A DNA stretch of 64,000 nucleotides from contig JAMXDE010000020.1 in the NCBI GenBank assembly GCA_026770025.1, forward strand, positions 1,178,001-1,242,000, given 5' to 3'. Numbering within the stretch: position 1 is the stretch's first letter; each line of letters starts with the position of its first letter. The position numbers and the translations under genes are program-made. This DNA is from Craspedostauros australis (lineage: Eukaryota; Bacillariophyta; Bacillariophyceae; Mastogloiales; Achnanthaceae). Positions 43,876 to 56,000 of this stretch are shown piece by piece. The notes below the pieces were generated by a model, which saw nothing but the letters and a program-made list of their open reading frames with translations, did no database searches and had not been told where the DNA came from.

Positions 43876-45265
43876 GGTGCCAAAGTTGGGCGTAACAAAC
43901 ACAAGCAGCAAGGACAGCAAGGGTAGAAGAGGTGGCAGCAACAGTCATAGCAACACCATTAGAATCATTGATGCACGAGTGTGCATTGTCGTCGCAATGC
44001 ACACACACGCATCGCAGTGTGCTTGCTCGTACACATTGTCCAACACAACATGGCGCGCCAAAACAAACGATGGCGCGAAGTGGATCGGTTCGCATCGAGC
44101 AGCACGACGAAGAGCGCGGTTCGAACCATGGCATGACCATGTCTCGCCTGTGTGTGTGTTTCACTTACTTTGCCTCCCGTAATGCAAAGGAGTGGAGCCC
44201 TTGCTTTGCCTCGTCTCGCCTTACTTGTTGCTGTGCTGTGCTCAGCTGTGTTCTGCTGCGCTGTCTTGTTGAGGAGCGCCGATCGGTGGGAAAGATGGTG
44301 CGGGTTGTGTTTGCGTTTGTGTTTCGTTTGCATTTGCGCACTGTTTCGTGCCCTCCCTACTTTATGACACAACGCTGCCCTTCGATGATCATGCATGAAG
44401 GAGGCGGATGCACATTCGTTGGCAACGACGACACCAGCAAGAACGATCCTCCTCTCACCCCACCACAGAACCGCACACGGAATTCCCGCTCTCGCTGAAG
44501 CCTGCCGAACCCGTGCTACGTGACATGGCACCGCGAAGTCTGTCCAGCTGCTCACATGTATCCAAGTCAACATCTGTATCCAAACATGTCGCGGTCTTGT
44601 TGATCAATGATTGGGAGAGCGACAGGACAGCAGGTGTGGTGCATCGTCGTTTGTTGTTGTCCCAGACGCGACAACAAGACCACATTTCCATGTTCGTTCT
44701 TGTTTCAATGCGTTTGCAAGTCGTGCATACTCTTCCACCAAGAAACCAACCGTCTGCACTCCCATCCGCAGGCTAAGTACCGTTTCAAATTTCGCGCCAT
44801 TTCTTGTTTGACTCGATTGACCAAAACAACCGCGCAACAGAATGCTGGAATGAAACTCTGGTTGTTGTTGTTGCTGTTGTGGTCGTGTGTGCGGTAACAC
44901 AGCCCAGCCAAGAACTGTGCGCATTCGCCATGTCGTCCATTGAGCCCATGGTGGTGTGAACATCTATGTTCCCATCCCGCCGCACTGATTGAGACGGATG
45001 GAGCAGTTCTGGTGTTTGAAGACATCTGCAATTATCATATTCTACAATAGAATACATTCGTACCATCAACCCACCTGTTCGTTGTCGAAGGCGTCGAGCG
45101 TAAAGAGGCGAAACGCCGTCCGGCCATCCTGGGATCATACTCATACTCACGCTCACACGAGGAAAGGCGGTATCGCTGTCACCGTCGCCGGGATTGTCAA
45201 CGCAACGACTGCTATCTCTGTGTCCTGAAAAGCGTGCGACGGCACCAGCGCTATCACAGCCTATC
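43876..45265. promoter_or_regulatory. Divergent region upstream of RecQ and the two-exon orphan
   Basis: These 1.39 kb lie between two divergent starts. No gene seen. It contains CA repeats at 44150-44160 and an AT patch at about 45030-45055. A palindromic GGTTCGAACC at about 44112 looks like a tRNA B-box, but no cloverleaf can be drawn around it. Confidence 0.4.
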
Positions 45266-48200
45266 ATGGGATCTGAACAAACAGCCGCCCAATTGGAGAG
45301 TGCCAAGGCCCAACTTGAACAAAAGCAGAAGCTGTATGAGTACACGTTCGCAGAGCGCCAGCGGCTGGAACAACAAGTGGACGAGAAGAAGAGGCGGCTG
45401 TACCATCTCTACAACGACATACTGGAGAGGGAAAAGAAGATTGGGGAGCTAGAAGAGGTGAAAAGGATTCAAGAAGTGGAGGAGAGACAAGAAGAGGAGG
45501 AGAGCCGACAAAGGGAGCTACAAAAGAGACTGGAGCAGCAGCAACCGCAACGGCAACCGCAACAGCAACGATCACAGGAATCAGATCAACTCCGACAGCC
45601 TCTGTCCCAGTCACAGTCACACTCGCAAGAGGAGTCTTATGCAAGAAGACACGCCCCTCAACATCATGATGAGAACCGGTTGCCACCAAACCAACAACAG
45701 CAAGTGCGACAGCAACAACCACAAAGACATGTGGACGATGGCCCAAATGTCGTGACAAGCTTTGGTGGTCATGGCGAGGAGAATCAAACACTGACGATGC
45801 ATTCGGATGAAGAAATTCCAGACCCCACATCGCAGAACTCTCAACCTACGGAAGAGCAAGATAGAACAGCACCCAACAACTCGGGCAATTTCTTCGAACG
45901 AAGACGGCCTCCAACCCGCACTGGTCGGACAAGCGTGGATCAGCATTCCAATTCAATTAGCACATCGGCATCAGCAGCATCATCACCGCCAAATTCGGAA
46001 TCCAAGTCATCGCTGCAACGAAACTCGTCAATATCCAGCACGAACCGCTCGTCGCAATCGGGTCGTTGCGGCATCGCCATCGCGCCCCTGGAACTCATAG
46101 TCACGCCCACAAAACGCACCCATCGCAACCCCAACAGCAGAACCAGCAGCAATACCAACACCACATGCGATGGAAACAGCAACGCCACCAACCATGCTGC
46201 GAAAAGCATCTCGAAAGATCCTTCCACCCCATTTGCACCACCACAGCCACAACCACCACAACGCCGCGGCATCGAGGCCTTCTTCCCAAAACAAACCCAG
46301 AACACCCATACTTCGGCTGTCAGCTGCAGCGACCAAGATCACAGCACGCAGTACTCTCATTCTGCTGAGGCCGCCCCCGCAGCTGTTCCAGTTGCGACTC
46401 CTATTCCACAGTACCTGTCTGATGCATCCGTAGTTTCCGAACTTCCGCCGCCAGCATCTATACGTTCGCCAGCAGCAACATCAGCGTCAGCATCACTGTC
46501 AATGACAACGACAGCCTCAGCACACAGACAAATACGAGCAACCGCTCGAGCATCAAAGTCCCGAGCGCGATCGCCATCGCCACAGATACAAGAAGACCGC
46601 AAACCATCACAACGAAGCCTGGAAGACCGCAAACCGTCAGCAATCCAACCTCGCAGAGAGACCTGTCAATGGGACGACACTGTAGACTTCCTGCTGAAAA
46701 AGAACTTTAGGCTCAAAGAATTCCGAGAGTCCCAGCGTGCCATCATCGACGCAACACTGTCGCAACGTGATGTATTCGTCGTCATGAGAACGGGTGGCGG
46801 GAAATCGCTGACGTACCAACTGCCTGCGTTGTTGGAAGCGCGGTGCCAGATCGAGACGCCACCTCTTCGGTACCAAACGAAGCCGCCACCGCAGGTCACC
46901 TTCGTGGTGTCGCCGCTCCTGTCCTTGATCCATGATCAGGTGGAGCAGATGAACCAGTTTGCGCCGAATTCGGCGATCTCATTCACGTCCGACCTGAAGG
47001 GTGGGGCAGCCGAACACACCAGGCGTTGGAACCTCATTCGCGATCCGACCAAATCCGTGTGCCTGGTCTTCGTCACACCTGAGCGCATCGTCGCCAGCAA
47101 CAGGTTGCAGAGAGAATTGCAAAAATTGCACGACGCCAACCGATTGGGACGCTTCGTGATTGACGAATGCCACTGCGCCAGCCAGTGGGGGCATGACTTC
47201 CGACCCGATTACACCAAGCTGGGAATACTGAGGCAGCAGTTCCGTGACGTTCCCATCCTCGCCGTCACCGCCACAGCGTCAGAAGAGGTGCGCCAGGATG
47301 TCACCAAGATCTTGCAACTGGCTCCGAATCACAAATTCATCCGAACCACAGCGAATCGCCCCAACCTGACCTATTCCATTCGCTCCAAGGACGGATCAGC
47401 CAAGGCCACCATCGAAGACATGGTCAGCTTCATCAAGAAACATCACAACAAGGAGGCAGGAATCATCTACACGCACTCCAAGAAGGACGCGAACAATGTC
47501 TCCGACAAGCTCAACGACTACGGCATCTCCGCAGAGGCGTACCACAGTGACGTCGCCGCAGATGACAAGGCGTTCATCCATTCCAGCTGGATGAAGAATG
47601 AAACGCAGGTCGTGGTGGCAACCATCGCCTTCGGGTTGGGAATCAACAAGCCCGACGTGCGCTTTGTGCTGCATCACAGCATCTCCAAAACGCTGGAGGG
47701 ATATTACCAGGAAAGCGGCAGGGCCGGTCGGGACGGACTTCCCGCAGATTGCGTGCTCTACTACAGCCCAAAGGACATCACGAAGATGATCAGCATGATC
47801 AGCAACAACACCAATGCCGAGAGGAACCGAAATCTGTTTTGGAAGATGGCCAAGTACGCGCAGAACTGCGGCGACGACGAGCTGTGCCGTGCCACGATCT
47901 TGAATCATCTGAAGGACGCCAACGGTGCGCGGGTCCGGCGAGCTCAAGATCGCAACCCAAACGTGGAAACGAGACAAATCGGATCGCACGTGCAGACTGT
48001 CGTCCGGCTGCTGTACACAAAGCAGGAGGAGGGATCCCCGCTGACACTGGTGATGCTTGTCCAGAAATGGCGCGCGAAGCCTGCAAATGCGGATCCTCTT
48101 GTGCAGAGGAATCCTCCCAACAAAGACCTCACGACGACGGAATGCGAACGCATTGTGGCCGCGTTGCTCATCAAGGGTGTCTTCAAGACGAAGGTTGTCA

Positions 48201-49006
48201 CAAACAAGCACGGCTCCATCGTGTACTTGGAATGCCAAGAGGATAGCATCGATTACCTCCACTTCATGTCAGCGGAAAATCCATCATTCTCCATGCAGCT
48301 GCCGAAAAAAGAGTATTTGGCATCAATGCAAAGCGCAAGTGCCTCCCCGAAAGTAGCAAGGCGACGGACGACAAAAGCAGCAAAGGTGTCGGGAAGACGC
48401 GCGAAGAAAACAACTGCAGCCAAAAAGAAGCCAGCACGTCGCAAGAAGGCTGCACCGAAGAAACGCCGAGCATCATCGTCATCTACTTCTTCCTCCAAAC
48501 GCACCCCTGCAAAGCGGGCGAGAAGAACTTCGGTTCCAACAAAACGTGCAGCACCGGCAAAAGCAGCAGCAGCAGCAGCAAGCAAGAAGCCAACGGCGAA
48601 GCCAAGTCATGCGCCGGCCACGGAGGTCATCGACATTGAGTCATCGTCGGATGACGACGACGACGATAGCGATCAGTTCGAAGACGATAAAAGAATGCAG
48701 GATCTCCTCATGTTCAATAATGAGTCCGATTCCGACGGCGACTACAGCGATGATGGCCAGGACGACGACGATGACGATGACGATCATGATTATGGCGGTA
48801 TTGGTTGCAAGATTGACGAGAACAACAACGATGATGGTGACGTTGACGACGAGATCTTGAGCGTCTCATCTGTACAGCAAGTGGCTGCTTCTCCAACCAG
48901 TCAACGCCGCAGACGGTCCCCTCGAAAACCGAGAGCAGAAACCTTGACTGTTGACGGGGAAGAATCGATCTCAGATAACGACTCGGGCATTGAGATTGTT
49001 GATTGA
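45266..49006 (+). CDS. RecQ-family DNA helicase
   Basis: The ATG at 45266 gives 1246 residues. The N-terminal 480 residues carry a coiled coil (about 5-80), Gln-rich tracts, a PCNA-binding-like motif 'QRRGIEAFFPKQ', and disordered Ser/Thr. The helicase core has 'FRESQRAIID', Walker A 'TGGGKS' (Lys513), 'SPLLSLIHDQV', the DECH box 'IDECHCASQWGHDFRPDY' (Asp633), 'LAVTATAS', and 'VVATIAFGLGINKPDVRFV' with 'YYQESGRAGRDG'. It unwinds DNA 3'-5' using ATP in replication and repair (family knowledge). The RQC region follows, but its zinc site looks degenerate: only two of the usual four cysteines (NC, LC) remain. The tail is Lys/Ala-rich (AKKKPARRKK), then very acidic (DDDDD). Confidence 0.92.
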   Translation: MGSEQTAAQLESAKAQLEQKQKLYEYTFAERQRLEQQVDEKKRRLYHLYNDILEREKKIGELEEVKRIQEVEERQEEEESRQRELQKRLEQQQPQRQPQQQRSQESDQLRQPLSQSQSHSQEESYARRHAPQHHDENRLPPNQQQQVRQQQPQRHVDDGPNVVTSFGGHGEENQTLTMHSDEEIPDPTSQNSQPTEEQDRTAPNNSGNFFERRRPPTRTGRTSVDQHSNSISTSASAASSPPNSESKSSLQRNSSISSTNRSSQSGRCGIAIAPLELIVTPTKRTHRNPNSRTSSNTNTTCDGNSNATNHAAKSISKDPSTPFAPPQPQPPQRRGIEAFFPKQTQNTHTSAVSCSDQDHSTQYSHSAEAAPAAVPVATPIPQYLSDASVVSELPPPASIRSPAATSASASLSMTTTASAHRQIRATARASKSRARSPSPQIQEDRKPSQRSLEDRKPSAIQPRRETCQWDDTVDFLLKKNFRLKEFRESQRAIIDATLSQRDVFVVMRTGGGKSLTYQLPALLEARCQIETPPLRYQTKPPPQVTFVVSPLLSLIHDQVEQMNQFAPNSAISFTSDLKGGAAEHTRRWNLIRDPTKSVCLVFVTPERIVASNRLQRELQKLHDANRLGRFVIDECHCASQWGHDFRPDYTKLGILRQQFRDVPILAVTATASEEVRQDVTKILQLAPNHKFIRTTANRPNLTYSIRSKDGSAKATIEDMVSFIKKHHNKEAGIIYTHSKKDANNVSDKLNDYGISAEAYHSDVAADDKAFIHSSWMKNETQVVVATIAFGLGINKPDVRFVLHHSISKTLEGYYQESGRAGRDGLPADCVLYYSPKDITKMISMISNNTNAERNRNLFWKMAKYAQNCGDDELCRATILNHLKDANGARVRRAQDRNPNVETRQIGSHVQTVVRLLYTKQEEGSPLTLVMLVQKWRAKPANADPLVQRNPPNKDLTTTECERIVAALLIKGVFKTKVVTNKHGSIVYLECQEDSIDYLHFMSAENPSFSMQLPKKEYLASMQSASASPKVARRRTTKAAKVSGRRAKKTTAAKKKPARRKKAAPKKRRASSSSTSSSKRTPAKRARRTSVPTKRAAPAKAAAAAASKKPTAKPSHAPATEVIDIESSSDDDDDDSDQFEDDKRMQDLLMFNNESDSDGDYSDDGQDDDDDDDDHDYGGIGCKIDENNNDDGDVDDEILSVSSVQQVAASPTSQRRRRSPRKPRAETLTVDGEESISDNDSGIEIVD

Positions 49007-49227
49007 TGTAGATTGCTCTGATTGATGAACTCAGATTGATGAAGTCTGAGTGCTTCGTGTCCATCTGCGACACAGGATAACTCAGTACTCGTAGACTACT
49101 GCTGCAGAGGCCCAGTGACTTGGATGCATGATGAAGTACTCGTACGACCCAGGCAACGCAGAATTGTGCGCACTCGTGCGAGTGTACGTGGAGTGTTACC
49201 AGCAATTCTACCTTGCGGATTATTTTA
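49007..49227. other. Convergent spacer between RecQ and the aminopeptidase
   Basis: About 220 bases between two convergent stops. It contains repeated TTGATGTAGATTGC/ATTGATGAACTCAGATTGATGAA pieces. No gene. Confidence 0.4.
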
Positions 49228-52200
49228 CTAGTTGAGACCGCGGTTCACAATCTCGAACAGGTCCTTGCTGATCGCGTCCATACTGGCGAGCTCCTCCAAG
49301 TTTTTCTTCATCTGCAATCCCCGCTCCTCGTCGTACTTGCGCCACGAGATGAGGGAACCGGCCATGCGGCTGGAAATTTGCGGGTTGAGCGCATCCAGCT
49401 CCTTGAGCACGTCGGTGAGGAATTGGTATCCCGCGCCCGACTCGTCGTGGAAATGCGGCGTGCTCATCGTGAAGGCACCGACCAAGGCTCGGCAGCGGTT
49501 CGGGTTCTTCAAAGTGAAGTCCGGATGCTCCTTGAGCTTCTTGACGCGTTCGAGGGCGTCCGGGAGGTCGGCCATGGCCTGGATGGAGAACCACTTGTTG
49601 AGGACCAGCATGTCACCATCGGCGTCATCGTAGAATGTTTGCAGGGCGGTGTCACGGGCGGCCGCGCCTTCCCCGTCCATAGAGGCCAACGCGGACAGCG
49701 CTGCGACCTTATCTGTCATGCCGGTGGCCGCATCGAAGTGCTTCGTGGCGATGGCGGCTGCGGCGATCTGTTCCTCCGGCGTTTCGCGGATGGAGCAAAG
49801 GTACTCGAGCAGCACGTTGCGGAGACGTCGCTTGCCGATGGATTCGGCATCGACCTTGAAGTCTTCGCCTTCCATGGAAGCCGCCAGCTCATCGTAGCGC
49901 TCCTGCAGCTCGGTTTGGAATTCGCGTGCCAGTGCCTTCTTGACATTTCCGCGGGCCTTGTAGATGCCGATTGGATCGACGACGTCGACGAGTTCCGCGA
50001 GAGTGTCTGTCGATGGCAGGATCAGAGCGTAGGCGATGATGGAGTAGTCGGTGGATTCCTTGTCAGCCAAGGTGCGTCCGAAAGCTTCCTTGACGTAGTT
50101 GTAGGTGGTGTCGGATTGTTCGCCTTCCTGGTTCTCGAAAATGAGCGTGGTGTAAAGCTTCTGGCCTGCCTCCCATCGGTTGAATCCATCCGTGTCATGA
50201 GCGGCGAGGAAGGCAAGGTCTTCGTTGCTATCTTCACCAGCGGCTGGAACGAGCTTGATGGGTGCGGAGAATTCGCGCAGCATGGATGGCACGACGTCGC
50301 CGTCCAAATCTGGGAATTCGAATGTCTGAGTCAACTCCTTCAGCTCGAGGACCTTCGTTGGCACGACTTCCTTCATGGTGGTCTTGTCCAGCAGTCCAAC
50401 GGAGATCGGGATGTGCAGAGGCTTCTCGTTGGTGCTTTTCTGCGTCAAGGTGAGGACGGCCTTCTTGGCATCGGCGTCGTACTTGAAATCGTGCGTGACA
50501 GTCGGCGTGCCGTTGGTGGAGTACCACAGCGAGAATTGGCTGAGGTCGACGTCGTTGGCATCGGCCATGGCGGCGAGGAAGTCGTCGCACGTGACGCCCG
50601 TTCCATCGTGACGCTCGAAATACAGATCCATGCCCTTGCGGAAACCGTCCACGCCGAGCAGGGTCTGGTACATGCGGATGATCTCGGCGCCCTTGCTGTA
50701 GACGGTGGCCGTGTAGAAGTTGTCCATGGAGATGTAGCTGTCGGGACGGATGGGATGCGACATGGGGCTGGCGTCCTCAGCGAATTGGCGACCGCGCAGA
50801 CCGCGCACGTTGCCGATGCGGTTGACTGGCTTGGAGTTCATGTCGCCGCTGAATTCTTGGTCGCGGAAGACGGTCAATCCCTCCTTGAGGGTGAGCTGGA
50901 ACCAGTCGCGGCATGTGACGCGGTTGCCGGTCCAGTTGTGGAAGTACTCGTGGCCGATGACACCCTCCACGCGCTCAAAGTCGCTGTCTGTGGCGGTGGC
51001 GCGGTCTGCCAGAACGTAGGCAGTGTTGAAGACGTTGAGTCCCTGGTGGTTGAGTGTTTGTCGTGTTCATAATGTTGCAGCGGATATGTGGAGTAGAGTA
51101 CGGTAGAGGATGTGATGGTGAATATTCTTGGTCAGAACAAGATGGTTTTCACCCGACGCGTCAATCGGACGTGGTGAATCTTCTGGTGTCACAACGAGTT
51201 CATGCTCTCACAAATTCGTTCAACGCAATTACAGCACATGGCACAACTCATATAAATCAATCCAAATCAAATCAAACCCAACCCAACAACTCACCTTGTT
51301 CTCCATGGCACCCATGTTGAAGGAATCGACAGCGACAATGTTGTAGAGATCCAAATCGTACTCCAACCCGAACTTATCCTCATCCCACTTCATGGAACGC
51401 TTGAGCGACTCCATGGCGTAATCGAGCTTGCCAACATTCTCCTTTTCGGAAAAGACCTCGAGCTTGACTTCGCGGCCGCTGGTCGTCGTGTAGGTATCGG
51501 CGATGCTGCCGAGATTTCCCGCGACGCAGCAGAAGAGGTAGGACGGCTTGGGGAATGGATCCGTCCAGATGGCATAGTGGCGGTTTTCCTCGTCAGCGTC
51601 ACCCTCCTCGACCATGTTGCCGTTGGCCAGCAGGATGGGGTAGTCGTCCTTGTCGGCCTCCAAACGCACGCGTTCGAAGATGGCCATGTTGTCGGGACGG
51701 TCGGGGTAGTAGGTGATGCGACGGAATCCCATGGCCTCGCATTGCGTGCAGTACATGGGTCCGGATTTGTAGAGTCCGCTGAGCTTCGTGTTATCCTCCG
51801 GTACGATCTCCGCCACCGTCGTGAGGACCGAACCGGATGGAGGCGATTTGACAATGAGCTTGCCGGGTTCCAAAGTGTAGTCCTTGCCCAACTCCAACGG
51901 CTTGCCGTCGAGACTGATGGCCATGAGCTTGACGGAAGTCTCGTCTCCATCCAGGACAAGATCCGTGTCCTTGGCATCTGCGACGGCCGGGTTGGCCTCG
52001 ATGAACAACTCGGACGTGACGGTGGTCTTGCCATCGCGGATGTTGAAGTCCATGTTGATCTTCGTCACGAGGTTTGGCAGCGGCTCGTAGTCCTTGCGGA
52101 AGATCTCCACGGGTGCGGCGGCCGCTTCCTCAGCGACAGCAGAATTCAGCACCGTCGACGACGATCCTCCGCGCATGCTGGCAATGCCCCAGGCCGCCGA

Positions 52201-52410
52201 TCGCTGTGGGCTGGATCCTCTCATGGTGGCTGCTGCGGCTGCGGCCAACGAGAAGTCCCGCTTGGCAAAGCTGATGCGGGATCTCGCGATTCCGGAGAAG
52301 GCATTGCGCGAGCGTGAGTCAGCTGGCGCTGAGAACGCATTCGATGTTGTGGACAAGGCATCTTGCGCTGTCAGCAGGAACAGGGAGGCTGCTCGTGATC
52401 CGATCTTCAT
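49228..52410 (-). CDS. pepN: M1 aminopeptidase N (bacterial PepN type) with plastid-type leader
   Basis: Exons 52410-51295 and 51042-49228 join in frame (intron 252 bases, GTGAGT...CCAG) to restore 'GAMENKGLNVFN'; the product has 976 residues. The leader is a signal peptide ending 'TTSNA' before 'FSAPADSR'. That is an ASAFAP-like site, followed by a Ser/Arg/Ala-rich transit segment, so import into a complex plastid is likely. The GAMEN substrate motif is at about 367-371, zinc ligands are His403, His407 (HEYFHNWTGNR) and Glu426 (LKEG), and a PepN-type C-terminal helical domain completes it. It removes N-terminal residues from peptides, probably those left by stromal protein turnover. The PepN form is the bacterial/plastid one, about 870 residues without the leader. 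Confidence 0.92.
51043..51294 (-). other. Intron of the aminopeptidase gene
   Basis: GTGAGT at 51294 and ACCACCAG ending at 51043. The exon edges fall inside the conserved GAMENK|GLNVFN motif, which fixes the splice positions. The donor-proximal part carries an AATCAAATCAAACCCAACCCAAC-like low-complexity run when read on the + strand. Confidence 0.9.
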
Positions 52411-53032
52411 GCTGCTCCTACCGTTTGTTATTGTTATTGTTATTGTTATTGTTGCCGAAGCTTGGATGAATGGTATTCTTCTCTTGTCGAATCCTTTCGG
52501 GATGATTGCAAGTTATGATTGCGAGTTGTGATCACATCCAGATCATGTCAAGATCATGCAAAGATCATGTCAAGAGAGCAAGGAAGGAGACACCAGATCA
52601 ATGACTCAATGCCGCAGCTCGTGCGGATCGGGAACGATCTTCACTGTCGCGTTTCTGCAAGGATCTTCTGCCTGCGTCACAGCAATCAACATCACGATCG
52701 AGCCTTTCTCAGTACTCCAAACACAATAGTATACATTTATTATATATTTGACGCACCCTACGGTATTTCAACTTTCATGATTTGCTTTTCGAATCTCATC
52801 AGTTGGAAACCTATTTCGTGTTTCTGAATGTGCATTTCGCTCATTTCTGTTTCTGCGAACGCTTGTTTGAATTCATCGTAGACTATCCATACCCCAACCG
52901 CATTTCTATTCTGCAATGAATCAAAGTACTATCACATAATTTAACACATTAGTACACTCTACAGTATATTGTGATGGCTTGCACCAACCGATGAATCCAA
53001 TTCAGTCGGAACAGAGGTTGGAGACAGCAGGC
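52411..53032. other. Spacer between aminopeptidase start and lipase stop
   Basis: The 622 bases hold the aminopeptidase promoter and the lipase 3' flank. Next to the aminopeptidase ATG is a (TTATTG)4-like run (52428-52452), then repeated GATCATG(T/C)A units (52533-52573). AT patches (TATTATATATTTG, about 52738-52750, and 52940-52972) lie towards the lipase end. No gene. Confidence 0.5.
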
Positions 53033-56000
53033 TTATGGAGCGGCAGCGCATGCCTCCTCGAATGTTCGTTCGGTGCCAGGCAGCGGCAGCGGCTTGGGGT
53101 AACCGTACTGCTGATGGCATCTGCACATCACGGGCCTGCTCATGGATCCGCACTTGTAAGCGAGCTCGCACGTCGTGCGATCGAATATATGGCACCCAAG
53201 GAGGTCGTTGCTGTCGGCGGTGCAACGGATCGGCTGGATGCTGTCAACGGGATCATCGAAGCGGGCGACGAAGTCTCGATCAGGTATCACATTCAATGTG
53301 TACTTGTTCATGGCTTGTTCCCGGACGGGCGGATCCAGCGACCTTCCGATCATCAGCGCGTTCGGTGCCGAGATCGCGATGGCTGGCACCTCGGCCTGCG
53401 ATCCGCTGATGATCGAGATGGCGCCGCCCATGCTGTGGCCCGTCACGTACACCTGTTCGTAGCGTCCGCTGTCCTTCAGCTCCTTCAGGAACGGCGTGAC
53501 CACCCTGTAGAATTCCAAATGCTTCGATCCTCCGGTTTCAAAATTGCTCAGGATCAGCATGAATTCTGTTCGTTGGTGATAATGAAGTGCAAAGCATTGG
53601 AATGTCGAGTACATGGAGGAGAGTACACAATGGTGGTAAAGAAAGACAGTGTGAGCTGGATCGGAGCAGGCGCAGACAGTTGATATCTGCGGACGCAATC
53701 AATCGGGTCCGCCAATCAACAAGGCACGCGACCGCGCACTTACCATCCAAGATAGGCGTCCAAAGTTCGCGGAAGGGCAGCATGAAGCGGATGATCTTCG
53801 TCACGGTGATCGCAGCCCAAGTCTGAAAGCACGCCACGAAATCGAGGTTGTAATGAGTGCCTCGGACCACGACGATGGCGACGTTGTGGCTTTCCACTTC
53901 GATCAGCTTGAAGTTGACTGCCGAGGCCTCGTATCCGTGACGCTCTCGAAAATCTTGCACTGCGTCCTCGTTGTCCTTGGCTTGGTGATTGCCAATGAAC
54001 CACCTATCCAGTTCGGGCTGGGTGTATTCGGGGGTGTTGTAGCTGAGTGACGAAAGGAATCTGATACCGCCAACGGTCCGGGTGAAGCAAAGTTGATGAG
54101 GTGATGAGGCAAGGCGGAAAGAAGTGTTGAACGAACAAACAAACAATTTAGAATTGAATGGAATGGACAAGCAAATGGAATGGAGTTGATTGGAATGGAC
54201 ACACGCTTGCAGGACAGGGAAACTTACGAAAAATCTGCCAGGTACAGGGAGTTGAGCTCCGGGTTTCGGTTGCTGAACATGCTGTGGATGTCATGGTTGC
54301 CATCCTTGACTTCGCACTGCTGGTACCTCTCATTGCCCGGGACACCGGGGTAGTAAAAATCGGGGAGGAAGTCCATCGTCTCTTCATCCTTCGATTCGAA
54401 GTTGTTGATGCCGATGGCCAAGATGAATTGGGAGATGACGAGAGCGCAGATGAACGACAGCACCAAAGCAAAGAGTCGGCGCTGACGGCGCAGCGTCAGG
54501 GAACCGAAGCTTGTCGTGTTCTGCATGCTCATGAGATGCGATTGGAGCTGCGCGGGGGATTGCTGCTGAGCTGAAGCAAGAGCATCCGAAGGGCCGTTGT
54601 GGCCATCGCTGGTCTCCACGTGGCCTGTTGCCAGAATGCTGTGCGCGCGAGCTGTTTCGTTCTTGATGACGCAAGGATCGATATGCCGATGGACTGTTGT
54701 GGCCAGTGTGGTGAGGGCGAAGAAGGTCACAACGGGCCAATCGGAGAGGTAGACAAGCGTGATCAGCGGATAAATGAAGAAAGTGATCTGCTCCAGCACG
54801 AAGATCAACCAGCACATCCGAGGCGTCGACTCGGTGATTCTGCCGTGAGTGGACACAACAAAGAACCTGTGTGTGTGGGCGTAGATTGTCCACGAAAAGC
54901 GTGTGTTAGCGTTGACGATGAAATGGCAAATCGTGAGACGTTGAGTGAGTACGCGAGTGGGGAGAGGACGAGAGATGCAAAGAAACGCCGAATCGATGCA
55001 CACCTGCCTTACCTTGTGCTATCGTGAACATCGGAAATGTTGATGAGCTTGACTCCTTTGTCTTCGGAAACTTCGAGCAATGCATCCGCTGGTTTGTCTG
55101 GGAATGCAGCAAGCTGCCGCTTCCGTGGTGGCATTTGCGGAGATGCTGCGTCGTTCTCGTCAGCTTCTTCTGTGGAACCATCGACATTCAAAGACACGCT
55201 GCTGTCGTCGCTGTCGCTCTGGCTGTCGCCATAGCTTCCTGCGTCGCTGAACGATTCGTGCAATTCGATGATGTAGTCCATCGCGATGTCCCGCTCCGTA
55301 CCATTCTGTCCTCTGTTGGTGTCGGCGCCGAGATCGCCGCCGTATCCAAGCTCGCCGTCGGATGACATATGATAGCGTCGCTCTTCCTCGTTCATCACGT
55401 TGATCATTGTGTTAAACAGCCCGAGGCTGTACCTCGCCTTGCGGATCATGGCGATAATGAAGAAGATACTGCCGATGGCCAGGAAGCTGCCAGGCATCTC
55501 CATCCAGACGCAGAAGGCCAGGATGGAGGTGTAGAGGAGGATGGGACCGAGGAAGGAATAGATGATGGAATGCCTCATCTGCGCCCGTGCGATGGGGTTG
55601 TACCCGCTCACGATCATGTCGATGCGATCGCATGAGCTTGGCACCATCGGTACGCCCTCTGGCTTGTCAGCATCGGTGGATGCGTGGTCTTCGGTCGACG
55701 TCGACTCGGCCAGCTCCGGCAAGGAGCCAATGCTGATTGTGGAGGCATTCGTCGCGGAGAGGTTGGGCGCCTTGGCTCCATCCATCGACTTTCTCGTTGC
55801 CAACTGTCCATGCGGATCCGAGCCGTGGGTTGATTGGTGGGTTGCGCTTGCACTGCTGGTGGTGCTGTTGATCCCGGCGACTTGCGCTACCTTGTCGAAC
55901 AGGCCCAACCTCGCAAGAAGCTGGGATTGCGTGATCCTGGCCCACACATCGAAGAGAACATGCTGTTGCTTCGTGCATGAGACGATGGAGTACTCGGATG

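Noticed and set aside
43876-43941. Hydrophobic stretch before the ATG at 43875, which would act as a signal peptide
   Set aside because: It begins with TTG directly after a stop codon and has no splice acceptor, so it cannot be translated in the simplest model.
44105-44120. GGTTCGAACC, resembling a tRNA B-box
   Set aside because: No A-box at the right distance and no acceptor or anticodon stem can be formed around it on either strand.
49213-51072. 619-codon plus-strand open frame opposite the aminopeptidase
   Set aside because: Antisense shadow of a well-identified M1 peptidase; Val/Gly/Asp composition is the mirror of the real codons.
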